From an uncultured Blautia sp. (GTDB lineage: Bacteria > Bacillota > Clostridia > Lachnospirales > Lachnospiraceae): DNA of 43,723 bases. The stretch spans positions 1-43,723 of the forward strand of contig CAOJIB010000002.1 of NCBI GenBank assembly GCA_948436455.1, read 5' to 3'. Numbering within the stretch: the first letter of the stretch is position 1; every line of letters begins with the position of its first letter. The position numbers and the translations under genes were made by a program. Under the pieces are notes generated by a model that saw nothing but the letters and a program-made list of their open reading frames with translations, did no database searches and was not told where the DNA came from. Of this stretch, positions 8,949 through 17,172 are shown piece after piece.

Positions 8949-11162
8949 CTAATAAAAGTCAAATTGAATCTGGATCTTTCGAAAACCGGTGTTTATTTCT
9001 ATATATTCTTCCAGTTTATCTTTGATATAAACCAATATTGCGTAATCTTTTTGTTTGATATAAAGTACCTTCCGATAAATATCGTTGATTTTGCGAATCT
9101 GCTGGTCGCTGGGGCCGATCAGCGCAAGCTCCCCCGCGTGTCGCAGCCGGAGAATGAATTTTTGGATGTAAGCCATGGCTGTGGCCAGATGATCTTCTTC
9201 CCGTCCAGCAGCCAGTATCGCCAGCAGATGGGAAGCCGGGGGATAGGAAAGAAGCTTGCGAAAAGCGATTTCCTGTCGGTAAAAGCTTTCATAATCCTGC
9301 CGGGCCGCGGCGAGGATGCTGTAATGGGCCGGCTGATAGGTCTGAATCAGCGCCTCGCCTTTTTTTTCGCCCCGTCCGGAACGGCCGACGGCCTGGGTTA
9401 GAAGCTGAAAGGTCCGCTCTGCGCTCTGGTAATCGGCGGCGTTTAAAGAGAGATCCGCCGCCAGCACGCCGACCAGCGTCACCTGGGGGAAGTCGTGTCC
9501 CTTGACGATCATCTGCGTCCCGATGAGGATGTCGCCTTCTCTTTGGGCAAAGGCTTCCAGGATTCTGCCGTAGCTTTCCTTTTGTCGGGTAGTATCCGCG
9601 TCCATGCGCAGGATGCGGGCCTTTGGAAAATGCTTCTGCACGATTTCCTGGATTTGCTGGGTGCCCGCCCTGAAGCCGCCGATGTGCGGGGAACCGCAGA
9701 CGGGACATTCTGCAGCTAAGGGCTGCTCGTAACCGCAGTAATGGCAGACGAGCCGGTTATGCTGGTGCTGGGATAAGGACACCTCGCAGTGGGGACATTT
9801 CATCACATGGCCGCATGAGCGGCAGGAAACGAAACCCGCGTAGCCCCGCCGGTTTAAAAAGAGCATAACCTGTTCGTTTTGCGTCAGCCGTGCGCCGATG
9901 GCCTTTTGCAGGGAACGGCTGAGAATCGAGCGGTTTCCGGCGCGCAGCTCTTCTCGAAGGTCGATGATTTTTACGGCAGGGAGGCTTTTTTCTCCGAAGC
10001 GGGAGGAAAGCTCTACAAGCCGGTACCTGCCGGCCTCGGCCCGGGAATAGGATTCCAGGGAAGGCGTGGCCGAGCCGAGCACCACGTGCGCCCCTTCTGT
10101 TTCTCCACGATGGATGGCGGTTTCCCGGGCATGGTATCGGGGAGAAGCTTCGCTTTTATACGTGCTTTCATGTTCTTCATCTATAATAATAAGGCCAAGC
10201 TGTGAAAACGGTGTGAACAGCGCCGAGCGGGGACCGATCATTACGCGGACTTCGCCGGATTTGGCCCGTCGGAACTGGTCGTAGCGTTCCCCCTTGGAAA
10301 GGCGGGAATTGATAATGGAAACCTGGCTGCCGAAAACCTCCAGAAAACGGCCGACCATTTGGTGAGTCAGGGAGATTTCCGGAATGAGTACGATCGCCTG
10401 CTTCCCTTGTAAGAGCGTCTGTTGGATCAGCTCCATGTAGACCCGCGTCTTTCCACTGCCGGTGACGCCAAAGAGAAGACAGGGCCTTGGGGAATCCATT
10501 TCCCATTCCTCGAAAATGGCCTTGGCCGCTGCCGCCTGTGCCGGGCTTAAGGGTGGAAGCGGCTTTTGCTCCATAGCCGTCGGTACGGGATTGCGCAGCG
10601 CTTCCTCCGTTTTTATATCGATCCAGCCTCGGGCAAGGGCCGCCTGGCAGATCGAAGCGGTGATGTGCAGTTCCTGGGCCGCCCGGGTATAGTCTAAAAC
10701 GGCGTTGTCTCGCAGCGCCTCCATCAGCCGCAGCCGCCCTTTTTGATTTTTTTGGGAAAGAGCGGCGATGATTTCTTCGCATTCCGGAACGGAAACCTTC
10801 CGGCAGATCAGGCGGCGGCTTTTCCCATGAATCTTTTCCCGGACGGGAAGGACGGTTTTTAAGGCCTGCAACATGGTAGAGCCATAATTTTCCCGCATCC
10901 AGGCGGCCAGGGCGATCAGCTGAGTTTCGACAGTTTCCTTGGCGGTTTTTGCGCCAAGGATGGTCTTTAGCTGGTTGGGCGGATAGGCGGGCGTTTCGGT
11001 TAGCTCGATCACGTAACCGTCGATCTGCCGGTTGCTCCGGCCGAAGGGAATTTGTACCACCATGCCGGGCAAAAGCGTTCCTTCCATGTCCGCCGGAACT
11101 GCATATTGGTAAGGGCGGTCCAGCCGTTCCTGGGAAATGTCTACGATAATATTTGCGTACAT
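8949..11162 (-). CDS. priA: Primosomal replication restart helicase PriA
   Basis: PriA is a 3'-to-5' superfamily 2 helicase that reloads the replisome at stalled forks. The 737 residues contain an N-terminal 3'-DNA-binding region, Walker A GVTGSGKTRVY, DEEH, the GSATPS motif and QAVGRSGRGEK (motif VI). Inside the helicase core is the eight-cysteine zinc module (CRSCGHVMKCPHC ... CHYCG ... CPVCG). Length is normal for PriA. It begins 4 bases after the murE stop and is followed closely by def, as in most Firmicutes. The annotated start is ATG in MYANIIVDIS, which matches the usual N-terminus. Confidence 0.97.
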   Translation of the reverse strand: MYANIIVDISQERLDRPYQYAVPADMEGTLLPGMVVQIPFGRSNRQIDGYVIELTETPAYPPNQLKTILGAKTAKETVETQLIALAAWMRENYGSTMLQALKTVLPVREKIHGKSRRLICRKVSVPECEEIIAALSQKNQKGRLRLMEALRDNAVLDYTRAAQELHITASICQAALARGWIDIKTEEALRNPVPTAMEQKPLPPLSPAQAAAAKAIFEEWEMDSPRPCLLFGVTGSGKTRVYMELIQQTLLQGKQAIVLIPEISLTHQMVGRFLEVFGSQVSIINSRLSKGERYDQFRRAKSGEVRVMIGPRSALFTPFSQLGLIIIDEEHESTYKSEASPRYHARETAIHRGETEGAHVVLGSATPSLESYSRAEAGRYRLVELSSRFGEKSLPAVKIIDLREELRAGNRSILSRSLQKAIGARLTQNEQVMLFLNRRGYAGFVSCRSCGHVMKCPHCEVSLSQHQHNRLVCHYCGYEQPLAAECPVCGSPHIGGFRAGTQQIQEIVQKHFPKARILRMDADTTRQKESYGRILEAFAQREGDILIGTQMIVKGHDFPQVTLVGVLAADLSLNAADYQSAERTFQLLTQAVGRSGRGEKKGEALIQTYQPAHYSILAAARQDYESFYRQEIAFRKLLSYPPASHLLAILAAGREEDHLATAMAYIQKFILRLRHAGELALIGPSDQQIRKINDIYRKVLYIKQKDYAILVYIKDKLEEYIEINTGFRKIQIQFDFY

Positions 11163-11166
11163 GTGG

Positions 11167-12624
11167 TTACTTTCCCGCCAGGATGTCCGCGATCAGAATC
11201 CGTTCGTCCATCGGATATTTTTTTCCGCGGATTTCCTGGTAATCCTCATGGCCTTTGCCGGCCAGGATAATGATGTCGCCCGGTTCTCCATGGTGAATCG
11301 CATAGGCGATGGCTTCTTTCCGGTCGATGATTTCCACATAGTTCCCGTTGGTCTTTTGGATGCCGGTCTTGATATCCTCTATGATCGCCTGGGGATCCTC
11401 ATTCCTGGGATTGTCGGAGGTAATGATGGTCAGGTCGGCCAGACGGCCGGATACCTCGCCCATTTCGAAACGCCGGTCCCGGGAACGGTTTCCGCCGCAG
11501 CCAAATAGGCAGACCAGCCGATGGGGCCGATATTCCCGCAGGGTGCTAAGGAGGCTTTCCAGGGCCATGGCGTTGTGAGCGTAATCGATCATCAGGGTAA
11601 AGTCGTCGGACACCTTGACCATCTCGATGCGGCCTTTGACCTTAGCGACCTGTAAGGCCTCCTGGATATTCCGGGGAGATACCTGGAAATGGCGGCAGAT
11701 GGCGATGGCGGTTAGAGAATTGTAGATACTGAATGTACCGGGGCTGTCGATCTCCACCGGGAAGTCCAAAAGCCCCTGAAGTTCATAGGCGATGCCCAGA
11801 TAGCCGGGACGGCTGATTAGCCGGGCGTTTGCGGCCCGCAGATCGGCCTTTTCGGAAAAGCCGAAGGTTTCCAGACGACAGGTACTGTTTTTAGTGATTT
11901 CGGCAAAGTGTTCGTCATCCCGATTGACAATGCCTACCTTGCACTGGGAGAGCAGCAGGGCCTTGCAGGCGAGGTAATGGGCAAAGCTGGTGTGCTCGTT
12001 GGGGCCGATGTGATCCGGCTCAATATTTGTAAAGATTCCAAAGTCAAAAACAAAGCCTGCAGTGCGGTGCAGCATCAGGCCTTGAGAAGATACTTCCATA
12101 ACTACGCAGTCGCAGCCTGCGTCCGCCATCTGGCGAAAATATTTCTGGATCAGGTAGGATTCCGGCGTCGTATTGGCGGCGGGAATCTTCTGCTCTCCAA
12201 TGATTGCTTCGATGGTTCCGATCAGGCCCACCCGGTAACCGGCGTTTTCCAGAATGGATTTTACCATATAGGTGGTGGTGGTCTTCCCTTTGGTGCCGGT
12301 GACGCCGATCGTCTTTAATTCCCTGGCCGGATGGCCGAACCAGGCGGCGGCCATGCAGGCCATAGCGTAGCGCGTGTCCTTTACCACAAGAACGGTTACG
12401 TTATCAGGCACCTGTACGACTTCTTCCACCACCAACGCCTTCGCGCCCTTTGCGGCGGCGTCTGCAGCAAAAGTATGGCCGTCAAAGGCGGCGCCCCGGA
12501 TACAGAAGAACAGGGAGCCTTCCGTGACTTTCCGGGAATCATAAACGAAATCAGCGATTTCCAGGTCTAAAGCGCCTTGTGGGCATGTATATTCCAAATC
12601 TTCTACCAGCGCGGATAGTTTCAT
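11167..12624 (-). CDS. murE: UDP-MurNAc-L-Ala-D-Glu:meso-diaminopimelate ligase
   Basis: This enzyme adds the third stem-peptide residue in cytosolic peptidoglycan precursor synthesis. Seen: the Mur ligase P-loop GVTGTKGKTTTT, the middle-domain TNIEPDHIG motif, IDYAHN, and the C-terminal substrate-selecting motif DNPRNEDP. The DNPR form predicts meso-diaminopimelate over lysine, in line with Clostridia. I set the start at ATG 12624 (485 aa), where GGGAGG lies 9 bases upstream. A longer in-frame start at 12657 has no better site. It is first in the operon that runs to rpe, behind the promoter at 12778-12806. Confidence 0.95.
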   Translation of the reverse strand: MKLSALVEDLEYTCPQGALDLEIADFVYDSRKVTEGSLFFCIRGAAFDGHTFAADAAAKGAKALVVEEVVQVPDNVTVLVVKDTRYAMACMAAAWFGHPARELKTIGVTGTKGKTTTTYMVKSILENAGYRVGLIGTIEAIIGEQKIPAANTTPESYLIQKYFRQMADAGCDCVVMEVSSQGLMLHRTAGFVFDFGIFTNIEPDHIGPNEHTSFAHYLACKALLLSQCKVGIVNRDDEHFAEITKNSTCRLETFGFSEKADLRAANARLISRPGYLGIAYELQGLLDFPVEIDSPGTFSIYNSLTAIAICRHFQVSPRNIQEALQVAKVKGRIEMVKVSDDFTLMIDYAHNAMALESLLSTLREYRPHRLVCLFGCGGNRSRDRRFEMGEVSGRLADLTIITSDNPRNEDPQAIIEDIKTGIQKTNGNYVEIIDRKEAIAYAIHHGEPGDIIILAGKGHEDYQEIRGKKYPMDERILIADILAGK

Positions 12625-12777
12625 GATGTGCGGCCTCCCTTTCCGGCAGAGCGTCAAAGCGCCGCTGCCAGGATTTCTTACATATGCAGCCCGGCGCCTG
12701 CCACAGGTTCTTTTTGTGTAATAAAAAAGTGGCGCGCCGGATTTTCATTTTCATGTATGGGTTTTCGTTACTTTACT

Positions 12778-12806
12778 AAGATAGCATATCTGCCTTCTTT
12801 TTTCAA
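12778..12806 (-). promoter_or_regulatory. Sigma-70-type promoter for the murE-to-rpe operon
   Basis: On the minus strand, -35 TTGAAA (12801-12806) and -10 TATCTT (12778-12783) are separated by 17 bases. The base triplet TGC directly precedes the -10 box, making it an extended -10. The promoter points at murE, leaving a leader of roughly 150 bases. I saw no recognised riboswitch in that leader. Confidence 0.75.
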
Positions 12807-12830
12807 TGCGTCTTTTCGCGGGAAATACGC

Positions 12831-12864
12831 AAAAGCCCGGCTTCTGCATATGAACAGAGGCCGG
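12831..12864 (-). terminator. Intrinsic terminator after rplT
   Basis: A 10-bp stem (12837-12846 with 12855-12864, one G-U pair) has an 8-base loop. On the minus strand it is followed by a short T-run (12831-12834). It lies about 50 bases past the rplT stop and separates that operon from the murE promoter. Confidence 0.7.
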
Positions 12865-12915
12865 ACCGGGATTTCTTCTTGTGCAATTTTGTTCTTATTC
12901 AAAAGCGGCGGCTTC

Positions 12916-13272
12916 TTACGCCAGTTTTTCCTTGGCGATTGTTGCCAGTGCGGCAAAGCCTTCCGCATCGCTGACTGCCATTTCCGCCAGCATTTTCCGG
13001 TTCATATCGATACCGGCCTGCTTTAAGCCGTACATGAAACGGCTGTAGGATAAACCGTTTAATCTGGCTGCCGCGTTGATACGGGCGATCCAGAGCTGAC
13101 GGAATTGACGTTTTCTCTGCTTACGCCCTGCATAAGAGCTGGCCAGCGCCCGCATAACGGACTGCTTTGCGATACGATATTGTTTAGAACGGGCTCCTCT
13201 GTAGCCTTTTGCCAGCTTTAATACCCGGTTATGTCTTTTTTTGGCGTTTAATCCGCCTTTAATTCTTGCCAT
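12916..13272 (-). CDS. rplT: Large ribosomal subunit protein bL20
   Basis: bL20 binds 23S rRNA early in 50S assembly, and in several bacteria it represses its own operon. The 118 residues start [30 protein letters not shown], broken here only by normal family variation, and end in the helical C-terminal domain ([17 protein letters not shown]). Length is standard. It is the last gene of infC-rpmI-rplT, 103 bases after rpmI, with a terminator behind it. The upstream leader at 14430-14494 is the probable site of feedback by this protein (inference from Firmicutes). Confidence 0.98.
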   Translation of the reverse strand: MARIKGGLNAKKRHNRVLKLAKGYRGARSKQYRIAKQSVMRALASSYAGRKQRKRQFRQLWIARINAAARLNGLSYSRFMYGLKQAGIDMNRKMLAEMAVSDAEGFAALATIAKEKLA

Positions 13273-13375
13273 TTTAGATATTCCTCCTGTTCTTCCATAC
13301 AGAAAGCCCGCTACCGGCAGCCTTTCTGCATACTATAGTATCCAAAAGCCTTGTGCGTTATCGCAAAGCTATTTT

Positions 13376-13573
13376 TTATAAATAGGGTAATGCTTTTTTC
13401 ATGTTCTTTACGTTTGTCGAATCCGTTACTATAGATTTCCTGAGGTTTCTCTTTCTCTTCGGAGATTTTTTCGTTAAGATATGGCTTTTGTAAGCTTTAT
13501 TTCTGACTAATTTTCCTGTGCCTGTTTTTTTGAAGCGTTTTGCTGCCGCTCTGCAAGTTTTGATTTTTGGCAT
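13376..13573 (-). CDS. rpmI: Large ribosomal subunit protein bL35
   Basis: This is a small basic 50S protein of 65 residues, with the family pattern [20 protein letters not shown] at the start and the lysine/arginine-rich middle [12 protein letters not shown]. Length and position between infC and rplT are standard. A ribosome-binding site (GGAGGAATATTC) precedes the ATG. The gap between infC and this gene is unusually long (302 bases) because the 134-bp structured repeat sits in it. Transcription from the infC promoter must therefore cross that repeat. Confidence 0.98.
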   Translation of the reverse strand: MPKIKTCRAAAKRFKKTGTGKLVRNKAYKSHILTKKSPKRKRNLRKSIVTDSTNVKNMKKALPYL

Positions 13574-13621
13574 TTGAATATTCCTCCTTCATCATCCTAA
13601 GTCTGCAAATATATCTATATT

Positions 13622-13755
13622 CAGAGTGTTGACAAAGCTGCCGCTCTGGTAAAATTTATGGCTGCGCTATAAATTTTAAGTACTTGCGGACAATTCCAAT
13701 TCAAGGGCTTGGCCCTTGAGTACCCATGGCTAAAAATTACTTTGTCTACAGCCTG
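13622..13755. repeat. MITE-like structured repeat, copy A, between infC and rpmI
   Basis: This fills the 302-base gap between rpmI and infC; no gene is seen there. The ends are near-inverted: TGTTGACAAAG on the left, and TGTAGACAAAG on the reverse strand of the right end. Two internal hairpins are present: a 12-bp stem around 13650-13676 (AAAATTTATGGC paired with GCTATAAATTTT) and an 8-bp stem (TCAAGGGC 13701-13708 with GCCCTTGA 13712-13719). The same 15-base word AAATATATCTATATT flanks both sides (13607-13621 and 13756-13770). It aligns along its length with copy B at 16314-16440, in the same orientation. Confidence 0.85.
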
Positions 13756-13875
13756 AAATATATCTATATTGAACGTTTTGCAGCCATGCGGTATTCTTCA
13801 TGGTTACTTGTATTTCTCGGGAATTAGGGGAAAGACGTCCCAAAACTCCTCGCAAAATATTGCCTTTAGAGATCG

Positions 13876-14382
13876 TTATCGCTTTTCCGTTAAAAACATA
13901 GTCATACTCCGGCCTTCTACCTTGGGCGCTTTTTCTACGACCCCCACGTCGGCGAGCTGCTGAGCGAAGTCGTCCAGAACGTGCTTGCTGCTGTGCATAT
14001 GGGCCATTTCCCGTCCACGGAAGCGGAGAGTTACTTTTACTTTGTTTCCCTTGCTCAGGAATTTACGGGCCGCGTTGACTTTGGTGTTTAAGTCGTTGCT
14101 GTCAATATTTGGTGAAAGCCGTACTTCCTTAATTTCGATTGTCTTTTGTTTTTTCTTTGCTTCTTTTTCTTTTCTGGCCAGCTCATAACGGTATTTTCCA
14201 TAATCGATGATCTTGCACACCGGCGGCTTTGCCGTGGGAGCGATTTTTACCAGATCCAGTCCGGCTTCCTGCGCCTTGGACATAGCCTCTCTGGCTGACA
14301 TGATTCCCAATTGTGCACCGTCAGATCCGATCAGGCGAACCTCTCTATCCCTGATCTGCTCGTTAATCATTAAATTGCTAAT
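13876..14382 (-). CDS. infC: Translation initiation factor IF-3, ATT start
   Basis: IF-3 keeps 30S subunits free and proofreads start-codon choice. The protein shows INEQIRDREVRLIGSDGAQLG, the linker KKKQKTIEIKEVRLSP and the C-terminal domain ending MTMFLTEKR. I set the start at ATT 14382 (168 aa). GGAGG lies 9 bases before this ATT, whereas the first nearby ATG is 12 bases further in, too far from the site. An ATT/AUU start for infC is well known in E. coli and Bacillus and allows IF-3 to repress its own translation. It leads the infC-rpmI-rplT operon. Confidence 0.95.
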   Translation of the reverse strand: MSNLMINEQIRDREVRLIGSDGAQLGIMSAREAMSKAQEAGLDLVKIAPTAKPPVCKIIDYGKYRYELARKEKEAKKKQKTIEIKEVRLSPNIDSNDLNTKVNAARKFLSKGNKVKVTLRFRGREMAHMHSSKHVLDDFAQQLADVGVVEKAPKVEGRSMTMFLTEKR

Positions 14383-14429
14383 GGCCTCGCACCTCCATAC
14401 CTCAAAAAGTAAATTCCTGTTTTGGCAAA

Positions 14430-14494
14430 TAAAAAAGTGCAGATTTTTCGATCCACACCGCAATAAAAGCCCACACTGTTTCTAGTACAGTATG
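14430..14494 (-). promoter_or_regulatory. infC leader with attenuator (L20-leader-like)
   Basis: The minus-strand leader of infC forms two hairpins in series. The first (14472-14494) has an 8-bp stem, CATACTGT with ACAGTGTG, and a 7-base loop. The second has an 8-bp stem (GTGTGGAT 14451-14458 with ATCTGCAC 14437-14444), loop CGAAAA, and is followed by six T (14431-14436), so it is a good intrinsic terminator upstream of the gene. In Bacillus the infC leader is a premature-termination control element bound by L20. I infer the same type of control here; an Rfam L20_leader search would decide. Confidence 0.72.
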
Positions 14495-14577
14495 AGTCCG
14501 CCTTATTGAACCGATAGTCGCCCTCTTGCGCTACGGTGAGAGTGGATACTCTTCTTTCTTTTCTTATTCGCACGTTT

Positions 14578-14606
14578 ACGTTAGCACATTTTTGCGCGTA
14601 AGTCAA
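14578..14606 (-). promoter_or_regulatory. Sigma-70-type promoter of infC-rpmI-rplT
   Basis: On the minus strand, -35 TTGACT (14601-14606), a 17-base spacer and -10 TAACGT (14578-14583) with TGC directly before it (extended -10). It lies about 120 bases upstream of the attenuator hairpins, giving the long leader expected for that control. Confidence 0.75.
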
Positions 14607-14643
14607 CAAAAAAATGGAAGTTTTGCCGGATTCCTATAACTAT

Positions 14644-14811
14644 TCAATCTTTTTGCTGTGAGGCGAACTTTTGATAGGACGAACAGGGGGGCGTTTCTTC
14701 TTTTTTATAAGTTGTATGTGCTTGGATGATCCGGCCAAGCAGTTCTTCGGCGGAGAGCTTTCCTAGAAATTCTCGTTCTACCGTATAGTGGCCTTCGTTT
14801 TTCTTTTTCAT
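14644..14811 (-). CDS. Small protein of unknown function, 55 aa
   Basis: An open frame of 55 codons starts at ATG 14811 with AGGAGG placed 8 bases upstream, a strong ribosome-binding site. The protein is charged and soluble: MKKKNEGHYTVEREFLGK at the start, then SAEELLGRIIQAH, and a polar tail. I do not know its function. The TVEREFLGK...EELLGRIIQAH pattern reminds me of short proteins found beside serine recombinase genes in Clostridia, but I cannot confirm that here. It lies upstream of the infC promoter on the same strand and divergent from the lipoprotein gene. The excellent start signal is the main reason to accept it. Confidence 0.6.
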   Translation of the reverse strand: MKKKNEGHYTVEREFLGKLSAEELLGRIIQAHTTYKKEETPPCSSYQKFASQQKD

Positions 14812-14924
14812 ACGCGTCGCCTCCTGCATATATGCGCTAGTATACGCTGCGGGGCTGTCCGTTATGTGTGCTCTTTTTTGGGAAAAGAAAATTTTGAAAA
14901 AAGGCAAAGTATCCGCCGTTTTCT

Positions 14925-14932
14925 GGTATACT
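14925..14932 (+). promoter_or_regulatory. Extended -10 promoter candidate for the lipoprotein gene
   Basis: TATACT at 14927-14932 is preceded by TG and one base, an extended -10. The -35 region is poor at 17-base spacing (GCAAAG). It sits 44 bases before the ATG at 14976. Confidence 0.5.
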
Positions 14933-14975
14933 ACTAGCAGGGAAATTAGATGCAAGAAAATAAGGGAGATCGATC

Positions 14976-15818
14976 ATGTCAAAAAAAAGAATATACATCC
15001 AGGCGGCGTGTCTTTTGCTTCTTTTGCTGCTTAGCGGCTGCAAAAGGGTAACGGCGCAGGAGCTTTTAAAGGACGCGGCGAGAAACGCCAAAAAGATTGA
15101 AAATGCGAAAGGGACGATGGATTTGGACGTAGGGCTTCGGGCCGGTCAGGGGGCCTTTTCCATGAATGTGGAGGCGGGCTTTGCCGGGGATTGGGAAGCG
15201 GCGTATACTCAGGGGCTTTTCCACATGGATGGCGTCGCGCGCGCAAACCTGTTGAATTTTTCCACAGATATGGAGGCGTATATCACCGGAGAAAAGGAAC
15301 AGGCGACGGCTTATGTAAAGCTAGGAAAGCAGTGGTTCCGGGAAGAAGCCGCCCGAGAGGAGGCATCGTCTATGGATGCGGCTCAGATTTGGAAAATCTA
15401 TACGACGCTGGAGGACTTTTCTCTGGAAGAGGAAACGCAGGACGTGGCCGGAGAGGAGGCGTATGTTGTTACCGGGACGCTGGAAGGGAAAGTCCTGGAA
15501 TCGCTGCTGGCGCGAAGCGGGGCGCTGCTGACCGGGCAGGAAGCCTTGACCAACGGAGTCAAGCTTTCCGGGATTTCGGCCGACGTAACGCTGCAGATTT
15601 ATAAGAAGTCCGGGAATCTGGCGTCCCTTACGATCGCCTGTACGGACGGCCTCGAGGGGTTGGCGGATGGAAGCGGCATATCGGTCACCTCTCTGTCCTT
15701 GACGATGGTCTTTGACGAATACAATTATGAAGGCAGCCTCCAGGTGCCGGAGGAAGCGCAGGAAGCGCAGGAATTCGGGAAGGCTTCTGTTCTGGGAAGC
15801 CTTTTGGGAATCGGCTGA
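14976..15818 (+). CDS. Secreted lipoprotein, possible LolA/DUF-type fold, 280 aa
   Basis: A signal peptide with a long leucine run ends in the lipobox LLSGC (Cys22), so the protein is exported, lipid-anchored and faces outward. The mature part has many alternating beta-type stretches, a motif QAYVKLGKQWFREE-like segment near residue 110, and phrases such as VTGTLEGKVLESLL. This resembles the DUF6612/LppX-LolA class of lipoproteins common in Clostridia (tentative). Such proteins are thought to bind hydrophobic ligands, but no ligand can be read here. GGGAG precedes the ATG. It stands alone between the infC region and the small transporter gene. Confidence 0.75.
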   Translation: MSKKRIYIQAACLLLLLLLSGCKRVTAQELLKDAARNAKKIENAKGTMDLDVGLRAGQGAFSMNVEAGFAGDWEAAYTQGLFHMDGVARANLLNFSTDMEAYITGEKEQATAYVKLGKQWFREEAAREEASSMDAAQIWKIYTTLEDFSLEEETQDVAGEEAYVVTGTLEGKVLESLLARSGALLTGQEALTNGVKLSGISADVTLQIYKKSGNLASLTIACTDGLEGLADGSGISVTSLSLTMVFDEYNYEGSLQVPEEAQEAQEFGKASVLGSLLGIG

Positions 15819-15887
15819 AAAAGGAGAATGCATAAAAATCCGGCTTTTGGGATATTGTAAATAAAAACAGGACCAAAGGAGCGGATT

Positions 15888-16319
15888 ATGTGGGGATTAT
15901 GCGTTGCGCTGCTATCGGGCGCGCTGATGAGTATTCAGGGAGTATTTAATACGGAGGTAACGAAGCAGACCAGTTTGTGGGTATCTACAGGCTGGGTGCA
16001 GCTTTCTGCCTTTGCGGTTTGCGTCGTCGCATGGTTTTTGACCGGCCGGGAAAGTATCGCCGCCCTGTGGCAGGTGGAGAGTAAGTACACGCTGCTGGGC
16101 GGCGTGATCGGCGCGTTTATTACGGTTACGGTGATTCAGAGTATGTCGGCTCTCGGCCCGGCCAGGGCGGCGATGCTGATTGTTATTTCCCAGCTGGCTG
16201 TGGCCTGGTTCATTGAGTTGTGGGGGCTTTTTGGCATGGAAAAGCAGCCCTTTGAGTGGCGGAAGCTGCTGGGGATGCTGATCGCCGTCGCCGGCATTGT
16301 GATCTTTAAGTGGGAATAA
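15888..16319 (+). CDS. Small DMT-superfamily membrane protein (YdcZ/DUF606-like)
   Basis: This 143-residue membrane protein has four strongly hydrophobic helices (about 1-17, 32-52, 68-90 and 95-113) and a fifth at the C-terminus (about 125-140). The pattern GALMSIQGVFNTEVTKQTSLWVSTGWVQLSAFAV and the late GPARAAMLIVISQLAVAWFIE match half-size DMT-superfamily transporters (DUF606), which act as dimers. Substrate unknown. AAAGGAGC stands upstream of the ATG. The final codons and TAA run directly into structured repeat copy B, so the stop may have been supplied or moved by that repeat. Confidence 0.8.
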   Translation: MWGLCVALLSGALMSIQGVFNTEVTKQTSLWVSTGWVQLSAFAVCVVAWFLTGRESIAALWQVESKYTLLGGVIGAFITVTVIQSMSALGPARAAMLIVISQLAVAWFIELWGLFGMEKQPFEWRKLLGMLIAVAGIVIFKWE

Positions 16320-16440
16320 AGTCGCCACTCTGGCAAAACTCATGGCTATGCCATAAATTTTAAATACTGGCGGGGGAAATTCCAATTCGAGGGCATAGCC
16401 CTCGGGCATCCATGGCGAAAATTTACTTTGTGTATAGTCT
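16314..16440. repeat. MITE-like structured repeat, copy B, after the DMT gene
   Basis: Second copy of the repeat seen at 13622-13755, same orientation, clearly diverged. The hairpins are preserved: AAAACTCATGGC with GCCATAAATTTT, and TCGAGGGC (16387-16394) with GCCCTCGG (16398-16405). In the second stem an A-T pair of copy A is a G-C pair here, a compensatory change. The left end has only AAAG of the terminal word. No flanking 15-base duplication is seen. Confidence 0.82.
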
Positions 16441-16463
16441 ATAAAGTTTTTTTGGTTTGCCCC

Positions 16464-16492
16464 TTGTAATCGGAGCGGCGATTGGATAAAAT
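16464..16492 (+). promoter_or_regulatory. Sigma-70-type promoter for comEA and downstream genes
   Basis: TTGTAA (16464-16469), a 17-base spacer, and TAAAAT (16487-16492). It lies 70 bases before the ATG at 16562, just after repeat copy B. Confidence 0.65.
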
Positions 16493-16561
16493 ATAGAATA
16501 GTTATGTACGACTGTCGGGAACTTTATAGCAAATCTGCGTTGCGGTAAAGGAGATGACAGA

Positions 16562-17158
16562 ATGAAAAAATGGATGTATACGCTGCTTTTGGCGGCGATG
16601 GTATGCGGCGGGCTTTTTGCGGGCTGTCGCAAGGAAGTGCCCTTGGAATTGCCTTCCCAAGAAGAAATAGAAGAAGTACCGGAAGAGGAAACCGCCCAGG
16701 CGGAGGAAGCTGGGGAGCTGCCGCCGATCTGGGTGGATATCTGCGGCGAGGTACGGCGTCCGGGCGTCTATGAAATGACGGACGGGGATCGTCTATACCA
16801 GATTGTGGAAAAAGCCGGCGGCATGACGGAAGAAGCGCAGCCTGTAAGCGTGAATCTGGCCCGGCAGCTTGTGGACGGGGAGCAGATCTATGTGTACAGC
16901 CGTAAGGAATACGAAGCGCTGCCAGAAGCAGAAACGCCTGTAAATCCTTTGGAGAACGCCGCGGGAAAGATCAATATTAATACGGCCAGCGCCGAGGAGC
17001 TGACGGCCCTAAGCGGCATCGGCCCCGCAAAGGCGGCTGCGATCGTGGCCTATCGGGAGGAAAACGGCGGCTTTTCGGAGATTGAACAGATCCGGGAGGT
17101 GGACGGCGTCGGCGACGGCACGTATCAGAAGATAAAGGATGAAATTGCAGTATCGTAG
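16562..17158 (+). CDS. comEA: ComEA-family DNA-binding protein (SLBB plus helix-hairpin-helix)
   Basis: ComEA binds incoming double-stranded DNA at the cell surface for natural transformation. The N-terminus has a hydrophobic segment ending FAGC (Cys22), so here it looks lipid-anchored; classical ComEA has a membrane helix. An acidic linker follows, then an SLBB-like domain (about 57-115, VDICGEVRRPGVYEM) and a C-terminal helix-hairpin-helix pair (about 135-198, INTASAEELTALSGIGPAKAAAIVAYREENG). Its ATG has GGAGATGACAG upstream. comEC is 3.2 kb downstream on the same strand, separated by a two-component system and a GerMN gene. Whether the cell is competent cannot be told. Confidence 0.85.
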   Translation: MKKWMYTLLLAAMVCGGLFAGCRKEVPLELPSQEEIEEVPEEETAQAEEAGELPPIWVDICGEVRRPGVYEMTDGDRLYQIVEKAGGMTEEAQPVSVNLARQLVDGEQIYVYSRKEYEALPEAETPVNPLENAAGKININTASAEELTALSGIGPAKAAAIVAYREENGGFSEIEQIREVDGVGDGTYQKIKDEIAVS

Positions 17159-17172
17159 GATGAGGAGCAAGC

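Noticed and set aside
13622-16440. The two structured repeats as parts of a CRISPR array
   Set aside because: Only two copies, 2.7 kb apart, over 120 bp long and diverged; no short direct repeats with spacers and no cas genes.
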